Positions 8,949 to 17,562 of a stretch of 25,287 nucleotides of DNA are shown piece by piece. Origin of the DNA: JAQVYV01 sp964507305. Lineage in GTDB: Bacteria > Bacillota > Clostridia > Saccharofermentanales > UBA5734. A program made the translations under genes and the position numbers. Location: positions 1 to 25,287 of the forward strand of contig CAZDPQ010000029.1 in NCBI GenBank assembly GCA_964507305.1. Reading direction: 5' to 3'. The notes beneath the pieces were generated by a model. That model had not been told where the DNA came from and did not search any database. It was given only the letters and a program-made list of their open reading frames with translations. Position 1 is the first letter of the stretch. Each line of letters starts with the position of its first letter.

Positions 8949-11900
8949 TCAGTCTGAAAGCTTCATGGAAAGGATCCTGGAAATCCCCCGTTCCTGCATC
9001 GTCACCCCGTACAGCATGTCCGCGGCTTCCATCGTCCCCTTGCGGTGCGTGACCAGGATGAACTGGGATTCCGCCGTGTAGTTGCGCACATATTCGCTGA
9101 AGCGCACGATGTTGGCATCGTCCAGCGCCGCCTCGATCTCGTCGAGAACGCAGAACGGCGACGGCTTGAGCCGCAGGATCGCGAACAGCAGCGCGATCGC
9201 GGTCAGGCAGCGCTCCCCGCCGGACAGCAGCAGCATGTTCTGGAGCTTCTTGCCGGGCGGTTGCGCGTGGATGTCGATGCTGCAGTTGAGCAGATCGTCT
9301 TCGTCGCCCAGAAAGATCTCCGCCATGCCGCCGCCGAACAGCTCGGAAAATACGGTCTTGAAATTTTCATTGATGATCCGGAAATGCTCCAGGAACTGCT
9401 TTTTCATCTCATGAGTGATCTCGGCGATCACGCTGATCAGCTTGACCCGGGAATTCTCGATGTCGTCCCGCTGCGCCGTCAGAAAATGCAGGCGCTCCGC
9501 GACCTTGTCGTACTCCTCGATCGCGCCGATGTTGATGTTGCCGAGCTCCCGGATCAGCCTGCGCAATTCATTGACCTTGCGCTGCGCCGTGACCGGGCTT
9601 TCGATCTCGGCGCTCCATTTGGCCGCGGTCTCTCCGGTCAGCTCATACTGCTCCCAAAGTTTGTTCCTGACCTCATCCAGTGCCGTTTCCATCCGACCCT
9701 TCCGCACTTCCGCGCCGGCCAGGCTGCTCTGGAGCTCGCCGATTTTTGCCGTTGCCTTCTCGAAGCTGTCGTAAAAACCCGCCATCGTGCTTTCGAGCGC
9801 GCTCCGGCTGTCCGTCAGCTCCGCGATCCCCGCTTCCGCCGCGGCACGCTCCTCGGCGAGCCGCCCGATATCCTCCTGCAGCGCGGAATTGTCCTCTTCG
9901 ATCTCGCGGAGCTCCTCGCCCGAGCGGATCATCTCGGCCTTGCGCCTGCGCGCGGTCTGCTCGTACTGCTCGCGCTCCTTGTGGATGCGTTCCGTGATCT
10001 CCGTCACGGAAGATAGCGACTCTTCGATGGAATGCACGGAAAGCTTCAGGTCCGATATTGTCTCGCGCAATTCGTCGCGGTTCTGCGTCTCTTCTTTTCC
10101 CTCGGTCTCGACCTTCTCCAGATCGCCTTTCAGCGCCGCGATCGCGGCATCGGCCTCCTCCGCTTCCTTCTCGAGGGCATCGGCTTCAGCGTTGATCTCA
10201 TCCTTCTGGCGGGCGGTCTGCTCCTGTTCGACCCGGAACATCGCGAGCCGGCCCCGGCAGCGGTCAAGGTCCTGCCCGATCTGCGCAAGGTGGGCCTCTT
10301 CGCGGATCCGCTCGTGCCCTTTGCCGCTCAGCAGCTGCTCCGCCGCCGACGTCTCCCGTGCGATCGCCTTCAGCTGCTCCTCCGCATCCGGAAGGTCCGA
10401 CGCAAGCTTCTCCGCCTCGGCGAGGATCGCCTTCCATTCGCCGGTCAGCCGCTCGATCTCCCGCGCGCGCCCGATGATGCCCGTCCCCCTGCCCTTTTGC
10501 CAGCCTCCCGTCAGCGCGCCGCCCGGATTCACCACATCCCCCTCGAGGGATACGATCCGCACGGAGTATGCGGTCCGGCGTGCGAGGCGGATCGCGTGGT
10601 CCAGCGTGTCGGTCACGACGATCCGGCCGAGGAGGTGGTCGGCGATCCCCCGGATCTCTTCCGGAAAACGTACCAGGTCGACGGCAAAGCCCACGAACCC
10701 TTCCGCCCTCTGCGCTTCCGCGGCGATGCCTTTTTCCGACGGGCGCCCGCGGACGGACGATATCGGCAGGAAGGTCGCCCGGCCGAGACGATTGGTCTTC
10801 AGGTGAGCGATGAGATCGGACGCCGTTTCTTCGTTGTCGGTCACGATATTCTGCACGCTGCCGCCTAGGGCTGTCTCGATGGCGGTCTCATAGTCGCGGT
10901 CCGTTTCGATCAGGTCGCCGATCGTCCCGCGGATCCTGCCCGCGTACGTGCTGTCCGCTCCGGCAAGAGCGAGGATCGACCGGACGGTGTCGCTGTAGCC
11001 TTCGCGGGATTTTTCAAGCTCGGTCAGCGTACGGATCCGGTAATTGACATTGTCGGCGTCCATGCGGCGCGACTCGGCCCGGACTGCAAGCTGGGTGCAG
11101 AACGATTTCGTTTCCTCGAGCTTCCCCCGGAGCTTCTCCAGATCCTCCGAGGCCTTGCGCTCGGCTGCGGCGACCGCGGCCAGGCGCTCCTCGCATTCTT
11201 CCCTCTGAAGAGCCAGCGAGTCCTGTTCGCTGACAAGGTTGGCGATATCCGACACGACATTTCTGGCGTGCTGCTCGATCACGGTAATCTGGCCGCGGGT
11301 CTGGCGCGCCTGCATCCGCTTGTCGTACAGGCTCTCGGTCCGTTCGTCGATCCGCTGCTTGATGCTCTCGGCTTTCCGGCCGGACTCATTGAGCGTTTCG
11401 AGGATGCCGGCCATCTCGGTCTCGTATCCGGCGAGCCTGTCATTGTACTGGCCGAGCTGCCCGCGGAGATACGTCTCCTTCTGCCTGCGCGTCTCGAGCT
11501 CCTCGGCAAGCCTCTTCAAGGCATCCTCGATGCTCCCGCCCTCGTCGCCGTGCTCCCGGATCTTCTGCCGGATCTGCGCCGCCTTTTCATTGTTCAGATC
11601 GATCTTCGACCGGGCATCCTTGGCCCGGTCCGCCAGAGACTGGGCGTGGTCCCTGCGCTCGCCGATCTCCTTCTCGAGGGACGCGGACTGCTCAGCCAGG
11701 CTGCGGTTGCGGAGCTTCATGTCCTCCAGGCCGACCGTCTGCACATTGATCTCCCGGAGGACCGCGTCGTATTCCTCCTGGTATTCCTCGAGCTTTTGCG
11801 TGTATTTCGCGATATTATCCAGAAAAAGGGCCACTTCCACGCCCTTGAGCTCATCCCGGTGAAGCAGGTACTGCCGCGCCACTTTTGCCTGCTGCTCGAG

Positions 11901-12512
11901 CGGTCCGACCTGGGTCTCGAGCTCGGAGATGATGTCATTGATGCGGAGCAGGTTCTGCCGGGTGTTCTCAAGCTTGCGCTCCGCTTCATCCTTCCGTGTC
12001 TTGAATTTGACAATGCCGGCGGCCTCCTCGAAAACCCGGCGCCGGTCCTCGGACTTGTGGCTCAGGATCTCGTCGATCCTGCCCTGGCCGACGATCGAGT
12101 AGCCGTCGCGCCCGAGCCCGGTGTCCATGAAAAGAGTAAGGACATCCTTGAGCCTGCACGGCGTCCGGTTGATCAGGTATTCACTCTCCCCCGAACGGTA
12201 CAGCCGCCTGGTGATCGCGATCTCCGTATAATCGATAGCAAGCCTTCCGTCCGCGTTGTCGATGACCATCGTGACTTCCGCGAGGCTCATCGCCCGGCGC
12301 GACTGGGTGCCGGTGAATATCACGTCTTCCATCTTCGATCCGCGCAGCGTCTTGACGCTTTGCTCCCCGAGCACCCACCGGATCGCGTCGGTGATGTTGG
12401 ACTTGCCGCTGCCGTTCGGTCCGACGATGGCGGTGATCCCCGGATGAAATTCGATCACGGTCTTCTCGGGAAAGGATTTGAAGCCTTGTATTTCGAGTGT
12501 TTTCAGGTACAA
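8949..12512 (-). CDS. smc: Chromosome segregation ATPase SMC
   Basis: SMC is the core of the bacterial condensin complex with ScpA and ScpB, which compacts and segregates chromosomes. The protein has the N-terminal head with Walker A GPNGSGKS at 31-38, long heptad-rich coiled coils at about 170-500 and 660-1010, and a glycine-rich hinge between them (about 510-655, with AGRIRGTIGDL). The C-terminal head has signature LSGGERCLTA at about 1096-1105 and Walker B FCVLDE at 1120-1125. I placed the start at a TTG at 12512. There GGAGG is 8 nt upstream and the protein begins MYLKTLEIQGFKSF, as in other SMC proteins. An upstream TTG at 12530 would put the ribosome binding site inside the gene. The product is 1187 residues, the usual length. 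It starts 32 nt after the rnc stop. Confidence 0.97.
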   Translation of the reverse strand: MYLKTLEIQGFKSFPEKTVIEFHPGITAIVGPNGSGKSNITDAIRWVLGEQSVKTLRGSKMEDVIFTGTQSRRAMSLAEVTMVIDNADGRLAIDYTEIAITRRLYRSGESEYLINRTPCRLKDVLTLFMDTGLGRDGYSIVGQGRIDEILSHKSEDRRRVFEEAAGIVKFKTRKDEAERKLENTRQNLLRINDIISELETQVGPLEQQAKVARQYLLHRDELKGVEVALFLDNIAKYTQKLEEYQEEYDAVLREINVQTVGLEDMKLRNRSLAEQSASLEKEIGERRDHAQSLADRAKDARSKIDLNNEKAAQIRQKIREHGDEGGSIEDALKRLAEELETRRQKETYLRGQLGQYNDRLAGYETEMAGILETLNESGRKAESIKQRIDERTESLYDKRMQARQTRGQITVIEQHARNVVSDIANLVSEQDSLALQREECEERLAAVAAAERKASEDLEKLRGKLEETKSFCTQLAVRAESRRMDADNVNYRIRTLTELEKSREGYSDTVRSILALAGADSTYAGRIRGTIGDLIETDRDYETAIETALGGSVQNIVTDNEETASDLIAHLKTNRLGRATFLPISSVRGRPSEKGIAAEAQRAEGFVGFAVDLVRFPEEIRGIADHLLGRIVVTDTLDHAIRLARRTAYSVRIVSLEGDVVNPGGALTGGWQKGRGTGIIGRAREIERLTGEWKAILAEAEKLASDLPDAEEQLKAIARETSAAEQLLSGKGHERIREEAHLAQIGQDLDRCRGRLAMFRVEQEQTARQKDEINAEADALEKEAEEADAAIAALKGDLEKVETEGKEETQNRDELRETISDLKLSVHSIEESLSSVTEITERIHKEREQYEQTARRRKAEMIRSGEELREIEEDNSALQEDIGRLAEERAAAEAGIAELTDSRSALESTMAGFYDSFEKATAKIGELQSSLAGAEVRKGRMETALDEVRNKLWEQYELTGETAAKWSAEIESPVTAQRKVNELRRLIRELGNINIGAIEEYDKVAERLHFLTAQRDDIENSRVKLISVIAEITHEMKKQFLEHFRIINENFKTVFSELFGGGMAEIFLGDEDDLLNCSIDIHAQPPGKKLQNMLLLSGGERCLTAIALLFAILRLKPSPFCVLDEIEAALDDANIVRFSEYVRNYTAESQFILVTHRKGTMEAADMLYGVTMQERGISRILSMKLSD

Positions 12513-12544
12513 ATGAGATTCCTCCGGCAACGATATCTGAGTTA

Positions 12545-13270
12545 TTATACCATATCCCGGTCGTTGCCGGGCTCCGGACAGTATCGGCTGATCACGGGCA
12601 GCGCGTCTCTGGCGGCTTCCTGCTCCGCTTCCTTCTTGCTCGGTCCGCTGCCTCTGCCGACGACCCGACCATTGCAGGAGAATTCACAGAAAAAGATCCT
12701 CCGGTGGTCCGGCCCCTCCTCGCGGATGATGCGGAATTCGAAGACGGCCTTGCGGTCGGCGCCCTGGATGTATTCGAGCAGGCGGCTCTTGTAATCGTAC
12801 ACCAATTCGCCCTTCGCAGCCTTTGCCGCCGGCCCGCCGAGCAGCCGCCGCACGGCATCGTACACCTCGGGGTAGCCGCCGTCCAGATAAATGGCGGCGA
12901 ACACCGCTTCGAGCGCACTGGAAAGGTTGGAACTCTTTTCCATGCCGCCGGTATGCGTTTCGCCCTTGCCGAATCGCATGAAACGGCCGAGCTCCAGCTG
13001 CCTGGCGACTGCGGCCAGTGTCGTTTCGCAGACGATCAGGGCCCGGATCTTGGTCATCGCGCCTTCGTCGTACCCGGCCGCGTCCCGGTACAGGATGTCC
13101 CCGACCGTCAGGTCGAGAACGCTGTCCCCGAGAAATTCGAGGCGCTCGTTGTGGCCCTCGGAACTGCCCGGGCTCTCGTAGGTAAAGGTCGAATGCGTGA
13201 GCGCGCGTGCCAGGAGCGACTTGTCCCGGAAGGTGTAGCCCAGCTTTTTCTCAAGCTCCGAAAAATCCAT
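12545..13270 (-). CDS. rnc: Ribonuclease III
   Basis: RNase III cuts double-stranded RNA, including rRNA precursors, structured mRNAs and regulatory duplexes. The 241 residues contain the endonuclease domain with signature NERLEFLGDSVL at 41-52 and a second acidic cluster around AVFAAIYLDGGY, then a double-stranded-RNA-binding domain at about 165-230 ending in the KKEAEQEAARDAL helix. The ATG at 13270 follows GAAAGG at 5 nt and gives MDFSELEKKLGYTF, a family-like N-terminus. The longer frame up to 13333 runs into the intergenic promoter region. It leads the rnc-smc-ftsY cluster, an arrangement common in Firmicutes, and follows acpP after a terminator. Confidence 0.96.
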   Translation of the reverse strand: MDFSELEKKLGYTFRDKSLLARALTHSTFTYESPGSSEGHNERLEFLGDSVLDLTVGDILYRDAAGYDEGAMTKIRALIVCETTLAAVARQLELGRFMRFGKGETHTGGMEKSSNLSSALEAVFAAIYLDGGYPEVYDAVRRLLGGPAAKAAKGELVYDYKSRLLEYIQGADRKAVFEFRIIREEGPDHRRIFFCEFSCNGRVVGRGSGPSKKEAEQEAARDALPVISRYCPEPGNDRDMV

Positions 13271-13323
13271 GTCAGCCTTTCCGCCGGCCGGCTCATGCGG
13301 GCCTGCCGCTGCATCCAAAGAAA

Positions 13324-13332
13324 ATAGTACCA
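13324..13332 (-). promoter_or_regulatory. Possible extended -10 promoter for rnc-smc-ftsY
   Basis: On the minus strand TGGTACTAT is an extended -10 (TGn followed by TACTAT, 13329-13324), 53 nt before the rnc start and just after the acpP terminator. The upstream -35 region is T-rich but has no good match, so this is tentative. Confidence 0.4.
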
Positions 13333-13343
13333 CAACGGGGAAT

Positions 13344-13380
13344 CGAAAGAAATAGATCCGCCGGTCCTGCCGGCGGATCT
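13344..13380 (-). terminator. acpP intrinsic terminator
   Basis: AGATCCGCCGG and CCGGCGGATCT are perfect 11-bp arms (13380-13370 and 13364-13354) around a 5-nt loop, followed on the minus strand by ATTTCTTTCG. It lies 58 nt after the acpP stop and before rnc. The T-run is interrupted by C, so some read-through into rnc is plausible. Confidence 0.8.
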
Positions 13381-13438
13381 CTCTTCCACGAAAACGATCG
13401 CTTCGCGTAAACGGTGCCGCGTGCCGGAATGCCGGCGG

Positions 13439-13678
13439 TCAGACACACTCCTTGATGAAATTGACGGCGTCTCCGACGGTCTTGATCCTCTCCGCTTCTT
13501 CGTCCGGGATCGAGATCCCGAATTCCTGCTCCATCGCCATCACAAGTTCCACGATATCCAGGGAATCTGCGTTCAGGTCGTCGATAAAGTTGGATTCCAT
13601 TGTAACCTGATCGGCCTCAACGCCAAGCTGGTCTGCCAGGATCGATTGAACCGTTTCAAAAATTGATTCTGTTGACAT
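13439..13678 (-). CDS. acpP: Acyl carrier protein
   Basis: ACP carries growing acyl chains on a phosphopantetheine arm during fatty acid synthesis. The 79 residues are acidic and helical, with the attachment motif DSL at 38-40 (Ser39) in the expected context DDLNADSLDIVELVM. The length is standard. The ATG at 13678 has GGAGGG about 8 nt upstream. Unlike in many genomes, no fab gene flanks it here; it appears to be a single-gene unit between pgsA and rnc, with its own promoter and terminator. The acp-rnc-smc-ftsY neighbourhood is common in Firmicutes, which supports the primary housekeeping ACP rather than a secondary-metabolism carrier. Confidence 0.97.
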   Translation of the reverse strand: MSTESIFETVQSILADQLGVEADQVTMESNFIDDLNADSLDIVELVMAMEQEFGISIPDEEAERIKTVGDAVNFIKECV

Positions 13679-13709
13679 TCACTTACCCTCCTATTGTCGA
13701 TAAGATGTT

Positions 13710-13736
13710 TTTATATCATATGAAGGGAATTGTCAA
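13710..13736 (-). promoter_or_regulatory. Probable acpP promoter
   Basis: On the minus strand a perfect TTGACA (13736-13731) is followed by TATAAA (13715-13710). The spacing of 15 nt is short for the primary sigma factor; shifting the -10 by one or two bases gives 16-17 nt with a poorer hexamer. It is 31 nt before the start codon, and an AT-rich stretch lies upstream. Confidence 0.55.
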
Positions 13737-13822
13737 GAACTTGCTCACAATTTCCGCAAATATTTTCGTTTCCTGCGATTGTGCTTCTTTCATTCGGATG
13801 GATGACGGAAAATATTATTTTT

Positions 13823-13835
13823 ATAGTCAAACTAT
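13823..13835. promoter_or_regulatory. Candidate operator: ATAGT-TTG-ACTAT dyad upstream of acpP
   Basis: On the minus strand the sequence reads ATAGTTTGACTAT, a perfect 5-bp inverted repeat with a 3-nt centre, followed by an A-rich tract. It lies about 90 nt upstream of the acpP -35. The AGTTTGACTAT core recalls the binding sites of FabT-type MarR regulators of fatty acid genes (AGTTTGA-TATCAAA-like), but only one half fits well. That link is inference. Confidence 0.35.
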
Positions 13836-13871
13836 TGTTCGCGGAATATCTCTCTTTTCCTTCACGGGACA

Positions 13872-14471
13872 TCACTCTTTGATATAATGGAGATTCTTCT
13901 TGACATAATCATAGCCTGACAGGATGGTCAGGATCACCGCGAGCCACAGCAGGCTCTCCGTCAGCCAGGGGGTGTATGAAAGGATGGTCCAGTCCGGAAC
14001 CATCGCCCGGAGCTGCATTTCCGTCATGACCGCGATGATGGCGATGATCTGCATGACGGTCTTCCATTTGCCGAGGCTGCTGGCGGCGATCACGACATTT
14101 TTATCCGCGGCGAGGAGCCGGACTCCGGTCACGATGAATTCGCGGCAGATGATGATGATGGCAGCCACCGCGGAAATTCCTCCGAGCTGAACGAGCGCGA
14201 TCAGCACGGATGCGACAAGGAGCTTGTCCGCGACCGGATCCAGAAATTTGCCCATGTTGGTCACGATCCCGCGTTTGCGTGCGATCTGCCCGTCCATGGT
14301 GTCCGTGACGGATGCGATCAAGAACAGAAAGATTGCGACCAGCATGCCGTACCCGCCGACAAAGCGGTTCCATGCGGCATCCGGCGTCAGAAATGACAGG
14401 GGCAGCATGAACAGCAGGATGAACGGGACGAGGATGATGCGGACAAAGGTGATTCGGTTCGGTAGGTTCAT
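13872..14471 (-). CDS. pgsA: CDP-diacylglycerol--glycerol-3-phosphate 3-phosphatidyltransferase
   Basis: PgsA makes phosphatidylglycerolphosphate from CDP-diacylglycerol and glycerol-3-phosphate, the committed step to phosphatidylglycerol. The 199 residues contain several membrane helices and the full CDP-alcohol phosphotransferase motif D57-x2-D60-G61-x2-A64-R65-x8-G74-x3-D78-x3-D82. The start MNLPNRITFVRI is typical of PgsA. The ATG overlaps the rimO stop by 4 nt (ATGA), indicating coupled translation. Other members of the CDP-alcohol family are possible, but the N-terminus and the gene neighbourhood fit PgsA. I see no terminator between its stop and the acpP promoter region. Confidence 0.95.
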   Translation of the reverse strand: MNLPNRITFVRIILVPFILLFMLPLSFLTPDAAWNRFVGGYGMLVAIFLFLIASVTDTMDGQIARKRGIVTNMGKFLDPVADKLLVASVLIALVQLGGISAVAAIIIICREFIVTGVRLLAADKNVVIAASSLGKWKTVMQIIAIIAVMTEMQLRAMVPDWTILSYTPWLTESLLWLAVILTILSGYDYVKKNLHYIKE

Positions 14472-15886
14472 GGGATTGTCACTCCTATCAGCTCATAATC
14501 GGAAGAATCCACGATCCTGACGCGGCATTCGCTGCCGATGGCGGGCGGCCCTTCCGAGGCCGCGGCATAAACGGGGGGATCGATTTCCGGCGCCTGGGCG
14601 TCTCCTCTGCCTGTATAGAATATGCCATCTTCCGCGATGCCCTCCACCGTGATCGTCATGATCTCTCCGCGCATGGATAAAAGCCTGCGGCGGGAAATCG
14701 AACGCTGCAGCTCCATAATGCGCCGGTGCCTCGACTGAGCGATTGCGGCGGGAACTTTGGGATGCATATCACACGCCGGAGTGCCTTCTTCGGGGGAAAA
14801 GACGAAACAGCCGAGAAGGTCGAACTCCATTCGCCGGAGAAAAGCATACAATTCGTCGAAATCGCGGGCGGTCTCTCCCGGAAATCCCACAAGCACGGTC
14901 GTGCGGATCGTGACGTCGGGAATGCCGCGGCGAAGCGCCTCCACCGTTGCTTCGACCGAGGCGGCGGTGTCCCTGCGGTTCATCCGCCGGAGCACGCTGT
15001 CCGAGGCATGCTGGATGGGGATGTCGATGTATTTCGCCGCTTTCGGATTCGATGCGATCTCCCGGATCAGCTCCGGCGTGATCCCGTCCGGATAGCAGTA
15101 CAGGATCCTGACTTTGCGGATGCCCCCGATGAGCGATATCTCTCGCACCAGCTCATGGAGCCTGCGTTCTCCGTACAGATCGGTCCCGTACCGTGTCGTA
15201 TCCTGCGCGACCAGCACGACCTCATAATAACCGAGGCCCGCCAGAAATCCGGCTTCCTCGATCAGCTCCGGGATCGGCCGGGACCGGTAAGGTCCCCGGA
15301 TCCCCGGGATGGCGCAGTATGCACAGCAGTTGGAACAGCCTTCCGCGATCTTGAGATATGCGTATCCGCTGGTGGAAGGGATCCTGCCTCCCCGAAGATA
15401 GTCGAGGTCCCCGCAGCGGTCCGTATGGATCAGGGGGTGTTCCGGCTGCTTCTCCGCAGAAGGCGGAAATTCGCGCGAAGCATACAGCGCGCCGATGACA
15501 TCGGCGATCCGTCCGTATTCGGACGTGCCGATGATCGCGTCGACTTCGGGAAGGGATCCTGCTATCTCAGTCGGGTATCGCTGCGCGAGACAGCCTGCTG
15601 CAATCAGAAAATCGCAGCCGCCCGGACGCTTGAAATCGGCCATCTCGAGGATTCTGCCGATCGCTTCCTGCTTCGCGCTTTCGATGAATCCGCAGGTGTT
15701 GACAACGATCACCTGCGCTGCGGCAGGATCTCCGGTCAGCCGGAATCCGGCGCCGTCGAGAATGCCGCACATAACCTCGGAGTCCACGAGATTCTTGGGA
15801 CATCCGAGGGAAACCATGTGGACCTGCAGGGGCTGCCGTAAACTGTCGCCTGAAAGGATGCCCCCGCCGTCTGCCGTATTATCCAT
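14468..15886 (-). CDS. rimO: Ribosomal protein S12 methylthiotransferase RimO
   Basis: RimO is a radical SAM enzyme that adds a methylthio group to an aspartate of ribosomal protein S12. The 472 residues contain the N-terminal iron-sulfur domain with cysteines 29 (SLGCPKN), 65 (NTCGF) and 99 (AGCLAQRY). The radical SAM motif C184-x3-C188-x2-C191 lies in GCSNCCAYCAIPGIRGPYRSR, and a C-terminal TRAM domain spans about 400-470. The CAIPxIRGPYRSR context separates RimO from the related tRNA enzyme MiaB. The ATG at 15886 has AGGGG at 5 nt and overlaps the recX end by 8 nt. The first 20 residues are an unconserved-looking extension before the usual start of the family. Confidence 0.96.
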   Translation of the reverse strand: MDNTADGGGILSGDSLRQPLQVHMVSLGCPKNLVDSEVMCGILDGAGFRLTGDPAAAQVIVVNTCGFIESAKQEAIGRILEMADFKRPGGCDFLIAAGCLAQRYPTEIAGSLPEVDAIIGTSEYGRIADVIGALYASREFPPSAEKQPEHPLIHTDRCGDLDYLRGGRIPSTSGYAYLKIAEGCSNCCAYCAIPGIRGPYRSRPIPELIEEAGFLAGLGYYEVVLVAQDTTRYGTDLYGERRLHELVREISLIGGIRKVRILYCYPDGITPELIREIASNPKAAKYIDIPIQHASDSVLRRMNRRDTAASVEATVEALRRGIPDVTIRTTVLVGFPGETARDFDELYAFLRRMEFDLLGCFVFSPEEGTPACDMHPKVPAAIAQSRHRRIMELQRSISRRRLLSMRGEIMTITVEGIAEDGIFYTGRGDAQAPEIDPPVYAAASEGPPAIGSECRVRIVDSSDYELIGVTIP

Positions 15887-16394
15887 CCGACCCCTGATCG
15901 TGCAAAAACTGCCCTATCGCCCGAAGGGCGACCTCGGGCTCATAGCCTCTTGAAACGAGGAAACGGTACATCTTCGCCCTCGCTCCGGCGAAAGACTGCG
16001 GATCCCATGCATGCATTGTATCCGCTTTGCCCGAAAACTTCAAGGTCAGAAGCTGAAGCGACTCTTCCTCTTCGCTGCGTTCCTGCCGGTAGTGGCTGCT
16101 GACAGCCTCCTCGGCGACCGCCTGCGGGATTCCGGATACGATGAGGCGTGCGGTAAGCGCCCGCGGGGACTCGAGGCGTTTACCGCTTCGGCCGCGGATC
16201 ATCTTCATCGCAAGATCCAGGTCGTTGATCCTGTTCTCCCGGATCAGTTCGCCGACGACCGATTCGATGACGGGATCGGGATAGCCCTTTCGGCCAAGCC
16301 ATCCCGATACCTTGCCGGAAGATTTCGCCCCGGAGCTGATGTAAAAAACAGCATCTGAACGGGCGTTCATGAGTCTGACTGCTTCATCGTCCAT
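15879..16394 (-). CDS. recX: Regulatory protein RecX
   Basis: RecX binds RecA filaments and limits their extension, tuning recombination and the SOS response. The 171 residues are built of charged helical repeats, with the typical pattern G-y-x-x-x-v/i-i-x-x-v-v in GRKGYPDPVIESVVGELIREN, then RLIVSGIPQAVAEEAVSS, and finally YRFLVSRGYEPEVALRAIGQFL at the C-terminus. The frame stays open for another 71 codons into recA, but that part is arginine and proline-rich overlap sequence. I start at the ATG at 16394, 19 nt after the recA stop, although its ribosome binding site (GGCGG) is weak. Position directly after recA supports the call. Confidence 0.9.
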   Translation of the reverse strand: MDDEAVRLMNARSDAVFYISSGAKSSGKVSGWLGRKGYPDPVIESVVGELIRENRINDLDLAMKMIRGRSGKRLESPRALTARLIVSGIPQAVAEEAVSSHYRQERSEEEESLQLLTLKFSGKADTMHAWDPQSFAGARAKMYRFLVSRGYEPEVALRAIGQFLHDQGSDG

Positions 16395-16413
16395 AGGTGT
16401 AACCGCCGGTGGA

Positions 16414-17529
16414 TCAGGACAGCCCGAGGATGTCCTCGCTGTCTTCCTCTTCATTCCCGGCATCGGCCGATACGATCTCGGAAATGGTCTTGTCCGCGTA
16501 GCTGGCGCGGATCTTCGCCTCGATCTCATCGCGGACGGCCTTGTTCTCCTTGAGGTATTGGCGCGCGTTTTCCTTGCCCTGCCCGATCCGCTGTCCCTTG
16601 TATGCAAACCACGAACCGCTCTTCTCGATGATGTCGAGATTCACGCCCATGTCGACCATGCATCCCTCGTTGGATATGCCGGAACCGTAAATGATGTCGA
16701 ACTCCGCTTCCTTGAACGGAGGGGCGACCTTGTTCTTCACCACTTTGACCTTGGTCCTGGAGCCGATGATGTCCGTCCCGCTGCGGATGCTCTCGATCTT
16801 GCGAACATCCAGCCGGACGGATGCGTAGAACTTCAGGGCACGCCCGCCGGGCGTCGTCTCCGGATTGCCGAACATGATCCCGACTTTCTCCCGGAGCTGG
16901 TTGATAAAGATCGCGACCGTGCTGGACTTGCTGATCACGCCGGCCAGCTTGCGGAGAGCCTGGGACATCAGCCTGGCCTGCAGGCCCACATGTGCGTCCC
17001 CCATGTCGCCGTCGATCTCGGCCTTGGGAACAAGGGCGGCAACGGAGTCGATCACGATGATGTCCACGGCGCCGCTGCGGACCAGCGCCTCTGTGATCTC
17101 GAGGGCCTGCTCGCCGGTGTCCGGCTGGGAAACGACCAGATTGTCGATGTCCACGCCGAGCTTCTGCGCGTACGCGGGATCAAGGGCATGCTCGGCATCG
17201 ATGAACGCCGCGGTCCCTCCCAGCTTCTGCGACTCTGCGATCATATGGAGGGCGACCGTGGTCTTGCCGGATGATTCGGGTCCGAAGATCTCGACGATCC
17301 TCCCTCTCGGCACACCGCCGACACCAAGCGCGATGTCCAGGGACAGAGCGCCCGTGGGAATGGACTCGATCGTGGAGTCGACCTTCTCGCCGAGCGTCAT
17401 GACGGCGCCCTTGCCGAACTGCTTCTCGATCTGTGAAAGGGCGGCCTCGAGAGCTTTCGCTCTCTCGGAAGAATTCTTCTGTCCCACTTCCTGAGCCGAT
17501 TTTCCGGCACCTTTCTCATTCCTCGCCAT
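16414..17529 (-). CDS. recA: Recombinase RecA
   Basis: RecA forms ATP-dependent filaments on single-stranded DNA, drives strand exchange and triggers LexA self-cleavage. The 371 residues contain the N-terminal polymerisation helix, Walker A GPESSGKTT at 83-91, Walker B IIVIDSVAAL at about 158-167, the L1 loop region DMGDAHVGLQARLMSQALRKL, the conserved INQLREKVGIMFGNPETTPGG segment, and an acidic C-terminal tail. I chose the ATG at 17529 because GGAGG lies 5 nt upstream and the N-terminus then matches the family. The frame extends 30 codons further, but that would run over the promoter and SOS box. recX follows. The recA message starts at its own promoter at 17591-17563. Confidence 0.98.
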   Translation of the reverse strand: MARNEKGAGKSAQEVGQKNSSERAKALEAALSQIEKQFGKGAVMTLGEKVDSTIESIPTGALSLDIALGVGGVPRGRIVEIFGPESSGKTTVALHMIAESQKLGGTAAFIDAEHALDPAYAQKLGVDIDNLVVSQPDTGEQALEITEALVRSGAVDIIVIDSVAALVPKAEIDGDMGDAHVGLQARLMSQALRKLAGVISKSSTVAIFINQLREKVGIMFGNPETTPGGRALKFYASVRLDVRKIESIRSGTDIIGSRTKVKVVKNKVAPPFKEAEFDIIYGSGISNEGCMVDMGVNLDIIEKSGSWFAYKGQRIGQGKENARQYLKENKAVRDEIEAKIRASYADKTISEIVSADAGNEEEDSEDILGLS

Positions 17530-17542
17530 AGACACCTCCATA

Positions 17543-17556
17543 CGAACGTTTGTTCT
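17543..17556. promoter_or_regulatory. SOS box (LexA operator) at recA
   Basis: CGAACGTTTGTTCT contains a perfect GAAC-N4-GTTC palindrome at 17544-17555, the Gram-positive LexA consensus core. It covers the likely transcription start of recA, immediately downstream of the -10, where a repressor would block initiation. Half-site-like GAACGAAG and GCGAAC elements are present in the spacer between -35 and -10. Confidence 0.88.
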
Positions 17557-17562
17557 GTATTC

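Noticed and set aside
11268..12794. A 508-codon plus-strand frame antisense to smc and rnc
   Set aside because: It spans two well-supported minus-strand genes and lacks a ribosome binding site context or recognisable motifs. It is a by-product of GC-rich coding sequence.
13663..13887. A 74-codon plus-strand frame in the acpP-pgsA gap
   Set aside because: It has no ribosome binding site, overlaps the acpP start and promoter, and encodes no recognisable protein.
16395..16607. An N-terminal extension of recX into the recA 3' end
   Set aside because: The extra 71 residues are Arg/Pro/Thr-rich overlap sequence unlike RecX. The ATG at 16394 gives a normal-length RecX after the recA stop.
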